A DNA stretch of 64,000 bases from Streptomyces lucensis JCM 4490 (GTDB taxonomy: Bacteria; Actinomycetota; Actinomycetes; Streptomycetales; Streptomycetaceae), in the NCBI RefSeq assembly GCF_014650035.1, contig NZ_BMUE01000006.1, positions 1-64,000 on the forward strand, in the 5' to 3' direction. The stretch's first letter is position 1, and each line of letters opens with the position of its first letter. The notes beneath the pieces are model-generated. The model did not search any database and had not been told where the DNA came from. It was given only the letters and a program-made list of their open reading frames with translations. A program made the position numbers and the translations under genes. Below, in pieces: positions 59,007 through 64,000 of the stretch.

Positions 59007-59945
59007 ATGGACAAGGACGAACACGAGCCCGTGATCGAGGTCACCGACCTCAGGCGTGTCTACGGGGGCGGGTTCGAGGCGGTACGCGGGATCACCTTCT
59101 CCGTGGCACGCGGGGAGATCTTCGCCCTGCTCGGCACCAACGGCGCGGGCAAGACCTCGACGGTGGAACTGCTGGAGGGACTCGCCGCTCCGGCCGGGGG
59201 CCGGGTCCGGGTCCTCGGCCACGACCCCTACCGCGAGCGGGCCGCCGTACGCCCCCGCACCGGCGTGATGCTCCAGGAGGGCGGCTTCCCCGCCGAACTC
59301 ACCGTCGCCGAGACCGCCCGGATGTGGGCGGGGTGCACGAGCGGTGCGCGCCCCGAGCCGGAGGTGCTGGAGCTGGTCGGGCTCGCGGACAAGCACCGGG
59401 TGCGGGTCAAGCAGCTCTCCGGCGGTGAGCGGCGCCGCCTGGACCTGGCGCTCGCACTGCTCGGCGAGCCGGAAGTCCTCTTCCTCGACGAGCCGACGAC
59501 CGGGCTCGACGCCGAGGGCCGCCGGGACACCTGGAAGTTGGTGCGGAACCTGCGCGACGCCGGTACGACCGTGCTGCTCACCACGCACTACCTGGAAGAG
59601 GCCGAGGGCCTCGCCGACCGGCTCGCCATCCTGCACGAGGGCCGCATCGCCGCGTCCGGGACCCCGGCGGAGGTCACCGCAGGCCGCCCCTCCCGGATGT
59701 CCTTCGAGCTGCCCGAGGGCTATTTCCCGGGGGACTTGCCGCCCCTCGCCGACCTCGGCGTCTGCGACCACGAGAGCGACGGCAGGACGGTGCTGCTGCG
59801 CACGGCCGAACTGCAGCGGACCGCCACCGCCGTCCTGGCGTGGGCCGAGCGCGCCGGCGTCGAACTGCGCGGCCTGGACGTGCGCTCGGCCTCACTGGAG
59901 GAGGCGTTCCTGGGGATCGCGCGTGAACGGGGGATGACGTCGTGA
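59007..59945 (+). CDS. ABC transporter ATP-binding protein (DrrA/CcmA-like)
   Basis: 312 residues. Walker A GTNGAGKTS (near residue 45), signature LSGGERRRLDLALAL, Walker B VLFLDEPTTG, and H-loop TTHYLEEAE are all intact. The C-terminal extension (about 225-312) with ASLEEAFLG is typical of drug-export ABC-2 ATPases. It pairs with the permease at 60067 and is followed by a two-component system, a common arrangement for export of toxic or envelope-acting compounds. Confidence 0.92.
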   Translation: MDKDEHEPVIEVTDLRRVYGGGFEAVRGITFSVARGEIFALLGTNGAGKTSTVELLEGLAAPAGGRVRVLGHDPYRERAAVRPRTGVMLQEGGFPAELTVAETARMWAGCTSGARPEPEVLELVGLADKHRVRVKQLSGGERRRLDLALALLGEPEVLFLDEPTTGLDAEGRRDTWKLVRNLRDAGTTVLLTTHYLEEAEGLADRLAILHEGRIAASGTPAEVTAGRPSRMSFELPEGYFPGDLPPLADLGVCDHESDGRTVLLRTAELQRTATAVLAWAERAGVELRGLDVRSASLEEAFLGIARERGMTS

Positions 59946-60066
59946 GCGGGGCTGGCGCGGGAACGGGGCGGCCCGGCGACGCGCCAACGGAGCGGCTCGG
60001 CAAGGAGGCTCTCGGCGCGCGAACGGCGGGGGCGGCGGGACCGGCGGCGGAACGGAAGGGCGCGGC

Positions 60067-61065
60067 ATGAACAGGGTCGAGGCGGAACCGGCGGACGGCG
60101 GCCCCGGCGCGGAAGGGCCCGGAACGGAAGGGCCCGGAACGGAAGGGCCCGGAACGGAAGGGCCGGGCATGAGCGGGGTCGAGGCGGAATCGGCAGGAGG
60201 CGGTGTGAGCGGGACCGGCACGGGGGCGGGACGGGGCGGCGTCAGTGGGGTCCGTCGGCGAGCGGTGAGCGGATGGAAGGGCGGCCCGGGACCGGGGGCG
60301 CTCGCCCCCGTGGCGCGGCGGCTGCGGGCGTTGGCACGGGCCGAACTCGCCCTGCTCGGCCGCAACCGGGGAGCCGTCTTCACAGCGCTGGCCATGCCGC
60401 TCACGCTGCCGTTCGCCATGCGGCCCGCCCTCGACGATCTGGACCTGAAGAAGGAAGGGCTGGACATCGGCACGGTCCTGCTGACCACCGCGATCGGCTT
60501 CTCCTTCCTCTTCGCCGTCTACACCTCCCTGGTCAGCGCCTACGTCGCCCGCCGCGAGGAACTGGTCCTCAAGCGGCTGCGCACCGGGGAACTGTCCGAC
60601 CCCGAGATCCTCACCGGCACCGCCCTGCCCGCGATCGCCCTCGGTCTGGCCCAGGCCGTCGTGCTGTCCGCCGGCTGCGCCGCTCTGCTGCACACCGGGG
60701 CACCGAAGGCGCCGTACCTGCTCCTGCCAGGCCTGCTCGCCGGGCTCGTGGTCAGCGCCGCGCTCGCCGCGCTCACCGCGTCGTTCACCCGGACCGCCGA
60801 GAGCGCCCAGGTGACCGCCCTGCCGATGGTGTTCGTGTCCATGGTCGGCTCCGGGATCACGGTGCCCACCGAGGTCATGCCGGAGCGGCTCGCCTCCGTC
60901 TGCGAACTCCTCCCGCTGTCCCCGGCGATCCGCCTCATCCGCGCCGGCTGGTCCGGTCAGCTGGGCACGCACGAGACCCTGGGCGCCCTCGCGACCGCGC
61001 TGGCCTGGACGATCGTGGCGGTGTTTGCTGTACGACGGTGGTTCCGGTGGGAGCCGCGGCGCTGA
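60067..61065 (+). CDS. ABC-2 type transporter permease
   Basis: 332 residues. After a disordered N-terminus of about 85 residues, six hydrophobic segments match an ABC-2 permease (TALAMPLTLPFAM, IGFSFLFAVYTSLV, VFVSMVGSGITVPTEVMPER, PLSPAIRLIRAGW). The N-terminus holds a 15-bp tandem repeat (60115-60160) giving GTEGP units. The ATG at 60067 has GGAAGGG upstream; a later ATG at 60169 is also possible and would remove the repeats. About 120 bp separate it from the ATPase gene, with no gene between. Confidence 0.88.
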   Translation: MNRVEAEPADGGPGAEGPGTEGPGTEGPGTEGPGMSGVEAESAGGGVSGTGTGAGRGGVSGVRRRAVSGWKGGPGPGALAPVARRLRALARAELALLGRNRGAVFTALAMPLTLPFAMRPALDDLDLKKEGLDIGTVLLTTAIGFSFLFAVYTSLVSAYVARREELVLKRLRTGELSDPEILTGTALPAIALGLAQAVVLSAGCAALLHTGAPKAPYLLLPGLLAGLVVSAALAALTASFTRTAESAQVTALPMVFVSMVGSGITVPTEVMPERLASVCELLPLSPAIRLIRAGWSGQLGTHETLGALATALAWTIVAVFAVRRWFRWEPRR

Positions 61066-61081
61066 GGAGGGGGACGCGCGG

Positions 61082-62395
61082 ATGCTCAGGCGCATGCGGG
61101 GATGGCAGCAGCGGCACTGGCGGGCACGGAGCAAGGCCGAACGGGTCGAGCTGTACACGGTCGTCACCTGGTACGTCACCACCTGGTTCTTCTCGCTCTG
61201 CTGGATGCTGCTGCCCCTGGTCGGCGGTCTCGACCACCGGCCCGTGGCGCTCGTCCTCGGCGCCTCGCTCGTCCTGGTCGCGGCCCTGCAGTGCGCCGTC
61301 TCCAACCGGCTCACCCGGCGCGCGCTCGACCACTACCTGGGACGCACCCGGCTGCCGGCCCGCGCGCACCGCACACCGGCCGTCCTGCTGGCCTCGGCAC
61401 TGGCGCTGACCGTGGCACTCGCCGCGCTGGACGCGGCCGACCCGGTGACGATCCGGCTGGTGATCGGCGCCGCCCTGCTGCCGTTCGGGCTGCTCCTCGG
61501 ACTCACGGTCCCGGTCCGGGTGTTCCTGCGCCGCTCGGCGGTGCTCGCGGTGATCCTCATGGGCGCTTTCGGGCTCGCCGACCGCGACGGCCTCGGCATC
61601 CTCGTGACCGGCGTGATGGCCGCCTTCCAGACGCTGTTCTCGCTGCTCGCCTGCCGCTGCGGCGCCTGGACCCTGTCCGTGCTCTGGGAGGCGGAACGGG
61701 CCCGCGAGACCGAGGCCCGGCTCGCCGTGGCCGAGGAGCGGCTGCGGTTCGGCCGGGACCTGCACGACGTGCTGGGGCGCAACCTGTCCGTGATCGCCCT
61801 CAAGAGCGAGCTGGCCGTCCAACTGGCGCGCCGAGGCCGCCCGGAGGCCGTCGAGCAGATGATCGAGGTGCAGCGCATCGCGCAGGAGTCCCAGCGTGAG
61901 GTCCGGGACGTCGTACGCGGGTACCGCGAGGCCGACCTCGGTGTCGAACTGCTCGGCGCGCAAGGCGTGCTGAGGGCCGCCGGGATCGACTGCGAGGTCC
62001 GCGCGGACGCCGGGCGGCTGCCCGGCGAGGTGCAGTCCGCGCTGGGCTGGGTGGTCCGCGAGGCGGCCACCAACGTGCTGCGGCACGGGGACGCCGGCCA
62101 CTGTGCGGTGGGATTGCGGGTGCGAGAGGGGCTGGTGGTGCTGACGGTGGAGAACGACGGGGTGACCGATCCGAGTCGCGGCGCCGGCACCGGCGTTGAG
62201 CGGCAGGATGGGCCGGGCGGTGGTGGTGGTTCGGGCATCGCCGGGCTGCGGGAAAGGCTGGCCGCGGTGGACGGGACGCTGGAGGCGGGGGTCGTCGGCG
62301 AGGGCCGGTTCCGGGTCGTGGCCGAGGTGCCGCTGCGGGACGGTGGGACGTCCACGGCCGTCACGAGCGGGAAAGTGAGCGAAGTCACGTCATGA
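61082..62395 (+). CDS. DesK/NarX-type sensor histidine kinase
   Basis: 437 residues. About six hydrophobic segments (25-200) form the membrane sensor, then a HisKA_3 domain with phospho-acceptor H228 in GRDLHDVLGRNLS and a short ATPase domain (about 330-420) with the N-box REAATNVLRHGDA and G-box GGSGIAGLRERL. The ATG at 61082 follows GAGGAGGGGG. It overlaps the response regulator by 4 nt. It probably senses membrane or envelope state and controls the adjacent ABC exporter. Confidence 0.93.
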   Translation: MLRRMRGWQQRHWRARSKAERVELYTVVTWYVTTWFFSLCWMLLPLVGGLDHRPVALVLGASLVLVAALQCAVSNRLTRRALDHYLGRTRLPARAHRTPAVLLASALALTVALAALDAADPVTIRLVIGAALLPFGLLLGLTVPVRVFLRRSAVLAVILMGAFGLADRDGLGILVTGVMAAFQTLFSLLACRCGAWTLSVLWEAERARETEARLAVAEERLRFGRDLHDVLGRNLSVIALKSELAVQLARRGRPEAVEQMIEVQRIAQESQREVRDVVRGYREADLGVELLGAQGVLRAAGIDCEVRADAGRLPGEVQSALGWVVREAATNVLRHGDAGHCAVGLRVREGLVVLTVENDGVTDPSRGAGTGVERQDGPGGGGGSGIAGLRERLAAVDGTLEAGVVGEGRFRVVAEVPLRDGGTSTAVTSGKVSEVTS

Positions 62396-63006
62396 GCGGT
62401 CCGGTACGGCTGTTGCTCGCCGACGACGAACACCTGATCCGGGGGGCGCTGGCCGCCCTGCTCTCGCTGGAGGACGACCTGCTGGTCGTCGCGGAGGCAG
62501 CGAGCGGACCCGAGGCGCTGGCGATGGCCCGGGCGCACGCGCCCGACGTGGCCGTGCTCGATCTGCAGATGCCGGGCGCCGACGGTGTGAAGGTCGCCAC
62601 ATCCCTGCGGACCGAACTGCCCGGCTGCCAGGTGCTGATCGTCACCGGGCACGGGCGTCCCGGGCACCTGAAACGGGCGCTCGCGGCCGGTGTGCGCGGA
62701 TTCGTCCCGAAGACGGTCAGTGCCCAGCGGCTCGCCGAGATCATCCGGACGATCCATGCCGGAAACCGTTACGTCGATCCCGAGTTGGCCGCCGACGCGA
62801 TCTCCGCCGGGGACTCCCCGCTGACCGCGCGGGAGGCGGAGGTCCTGGAGCTGGCCGCCGACGGCGCGCCGGTCGCGGAGATCGCCGAGCGGGCCGCGCT
62901 GTCAGCCGGGACCGTGCGGAACTACCTCTCCTCGGCGGTCACGAAGCTCGGTGCGGAGAACCGCCATGCGGCAGTGCGTCTCGCACGGGAGCGAGGTTGG
63001 GTATAG
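62392..63006 (+). CDS. NarL/LuxR-type response regulator
   Basis: 204 residues. Receiver domain 1-120 with acidic pocket LLADDEHLI, phospho-acceptor D57 (VAVLDLQMPG) and switch Lys in FVPKTV. LuxR-type HTH at about 142-204 (LTAREAEVLELAADG, LSAGTVRNYLSSAVTKLG). Translationally coupled to the kinase. The stop codon TAG is part of a TATAGT -10 box (63002-63007) that probably serves the tRNA-Gly 23 bp on. Confidence 0.95.
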   Translation: MSGPVRLLLADDEHLIRGALAALLSLEDDLLVVAEAASGPEALAMARAHAPDVAVLDLQMPGADGVKVATSLRTELPGCQVLIVTGHGRPGHLKRALAAGVRGFVPKTVSAQRLAEIIRTIHAGNRYVDPELAADAISAGDSPLTAREAEVLELAADGAPVAEIAERAALSAGTVRNYLSSAVTKLGAENRHAAVRLARERGWV

Positions 63007-63029
63007 TTGCTCTCGCGCCACGGCGCAGT

Positions 63030-63102
63030 GCGGACGTAGCTCAGTTGGTAGAGCGCAACCTTGCCAAGGTTGAGGTCGCGAGTTCGAGCCTCGTCGTCCG
63101 CT
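63030..63102 (+). tRNA. tRNA-Gly (GCC), copy 2
   Basis: 73 nt, identical to the copy at 58792-58864, 4238 bp apart in direct orientation. It bounds the ABC exporter/two-component cluster on the right. A TATAGT box overlaps the end of the response regulator gene upstream. Confidence 0.96.
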
Positions 63103-63107
63103 CCACG

Positions 63108-63139
63108 GAGAAGCCCCCGGTTCCGGCCGGGGGCTTCTC
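63108..63139. terminator. terminator between tRNA-Gly and purC
   Basis: 13-bp perfect stem GAGAAGCCCCCGG with a TTCCGG loop, between a plus-strand tRNA and the minus-strand purC end, so it can serve both. Confidence 0.88.
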
Positions 63140-63172
63140 GCGTTCGCCCCGGCTCCCGCCGGGGCTCCCGCA

Positions 63173-64000
63173 TCAGGACCAGCTGACGCCGGTGAGGCGC
63201 TCGTACGCCTCCACGTACTTCTGCCGGGTCGCCGCCACGACCTCCTGCGGCAGCGGCGGCGGGGGCTGCTCGCTCGCGCGGTCCCAGCCGGACTCGGCGG
63301 AGGTCAGCCAGTCACGGACGAACTGCTTGTCGTACGACGGCTGCGCGCGGCCCGGCTGCCACTGGTCGGCCGGCCAGAAGCGGGAGGAGTCCGGGGTGAG
63401 GACCTCGTCGGCGAGGACGAGGTCGTCGCCGACGAAACCGAACTCGAACTTGGTGTCGGCGAGGATGATCCCCCGCTCGCGGGCGATGTCCCGGGCGCGG
63501 GAGTACACGGCGAGAGTGGCCTGGCGCAGCTGGGCGGCGGTCTCCGCGCCGACCTGGCGGGCGACCTCCTCGTAGGACACGTTCTCGTCGTGCTCACCCA
63601 CCTCGGCCTTGGTGGCGGGCGTGAAGATCGGCGCGGGCAGCTCGGAGCCGTCGACCAGGCCTTCGGGGAGGGCGAGGCCGCAGACCGTGCGGGACTCCTT
63701 GTACTCGGCCAGACCCGAGCCGGTGAGGTAGCCGCGGGCGACGCACTCCACCGGAACCATCCTCAGCGACTTGCAGACCAGCGTGCGGCCCGCCCAGTCG
63801 GCCGGGGCGCCCGCGGGCAGCTCGGTGCTGATGACGTGGTTGGGGGCCAGGTCGCGCAGCTGGTCGAACCACCACAGGGACAGCTGGGTGAGGACCCGGC
63901 CCTTGTCGGGGATCTCCGTGGGCAGCACCCAGTCGTAGGCGGACATGCGGTCGCTGGCGACCATCACGAGGTCGCCCGCCTCGTTCCGGTACAGCTCGCG
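63173..64000 (-). CDS. purC: SAICAR synthetase, 5' end cut by the window edge
   Basis: 276 codons present; the gene starts beyond the right edge. In frame from the edge the sequence reads RELYRNEAGDLVMVASDRMS, which places the missing part at about 25 residues. PurC joins aspartate to CAIR with ATP, step eight by the usual count. Family motifs VASDRMSAYDWVLPTEIPDK, GYLTGSG and GIILADTKFEFG are all present. Its own start is not visible here, so internal GTG 63967 is not the real start. Confidence 0.95.
   Translation of the reverse strand, partial: RELYRNEAGDLVMVASDRMSAYDWVLPTEIPDKGRVLTQLSLWWFDQLRDLAPNHVISTELPAGAPADWAGRTLVCKSLRMVPVECVARGYLTGSGLAEYKESRTVCGLALPEGLVDGSELPAPIFTPATKAEVGEHDENVSYEEVARQVGAETAAQLRQATLAVYSRARDIARERGIILADTKFEFGFVGDDLVLADEVLTPDSSRFWPADQWQPGRAQPSYDKQFVRDWLTSAESGWDRASEQPPPPLPQEVVAATRQKYVEAYERLTGVSWS

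Overview
The window is high-GC chromosomal DNA from a Streptomyces. The evidence is the very strong third-position GC bias, frequent GTG starts, BldC, the Lsr2-type protein LsrL, AfsR-like and SpoIIE-type regulators, and a gene order that, as I recall it, matches the core chromosome of S. coelicolor: purC ... lsrL, purSQL, purF-purM, vdh, bldC, hrpA ... trmB, NsdA-like, NDH-2. I see no plasmid, phage, integrase, transposase or CRISPR array. Species cannot be fixed from the sequence alone.

Layout. 1-0.33 kb: promoters and leader of an rRNA operon that leaves the window on the minus strand. 0.37-9.2 kb: MarR and divergent MFS exporter, PAS/SpoIIE phosphatase with HATPase, type II NADH dehydrogenase, TetR, and a membrane-anchored ECF sigma factor carrying an extracytoplasmic NPCBM-like domain. 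9.3-17.3 kb: large AfsR-like regulator, a 144-bp tandem repeat, a degenerate asparagine-synthetase-like protein and an NsdA-like developmental regulator. 17.4-23.6 kb: LhgO-like oxidase, TrmB, PrsW protease, aldo/keto reductase, and an M23 endopeptidase behind a c-di-AMP (ydaO) riboswitch, then initiator tRNA. 23.7-29.3 kb: accessory-looking module with a domain-swapped RibD-like protein, MarR, GTP cyclohydrolase II, DHA2 exporter, FMN reductase and TetR, rich in operators. 29.4-39.5 kb: tRNA-Lys, amino-acid permease, secreted FG-GAP protein, DEAD-box helicase with a repetitive RGD/RRD tail, lipoprotein, small zincin, membrane metallophosphoesterase. 39.6-45.7 kb: tRNA-Glu/Asp/Phe, VOC protein, small membrane protein, HrpA, and a second identical tRNA-Asp whose 3' end is repeated in a 134-bp tandem array. 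45.9-49.9 kb: small CxxC protein, BldC, a conserved hypothetical, valine dehydrogenase, DUF3073. 50-58.5 kb: purine genes purF-purM and purS-purQ-purL, with LsrL divergent from purS. 58.6-63.1 kb: an atypical tRNA-Gly(UCC), then two identical tRNA-Gly(GCC) genes bracketing an ABC exporter plus DesK/NarL-type two-component system. 63.2 kb-end: 5'-truncated purC.

Functionally most of the window is housekeeping: de novo purine synthesis (FGAM synthase subunits, AIR synthetase, amidophosphoribosyltransferase, SAICAR synthetase), tRNA supply and modification, RNA helicases, and developmental control (BldC, NsdA-like, LsrL, sigma/anti-sigma type proteins). The most unusual items are the tRNA-Gly(UCC) that lacks the T-loop and D-loop tertiary-contact bases, the sigma-zinc finger-TM-NPCBM fusion, the orphan RibD/RibA module with repeated MarR-type operators, the asparagine-synthetase homologue lacking both catalytic signatures, and tRNA-linked repeats. 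Several genes (both MarR genes, purF, trmB, prsW) have a -10 box 6-10 nt before the start codon and no Shine-Dalgarno, suggesting leaderless mRNAs.
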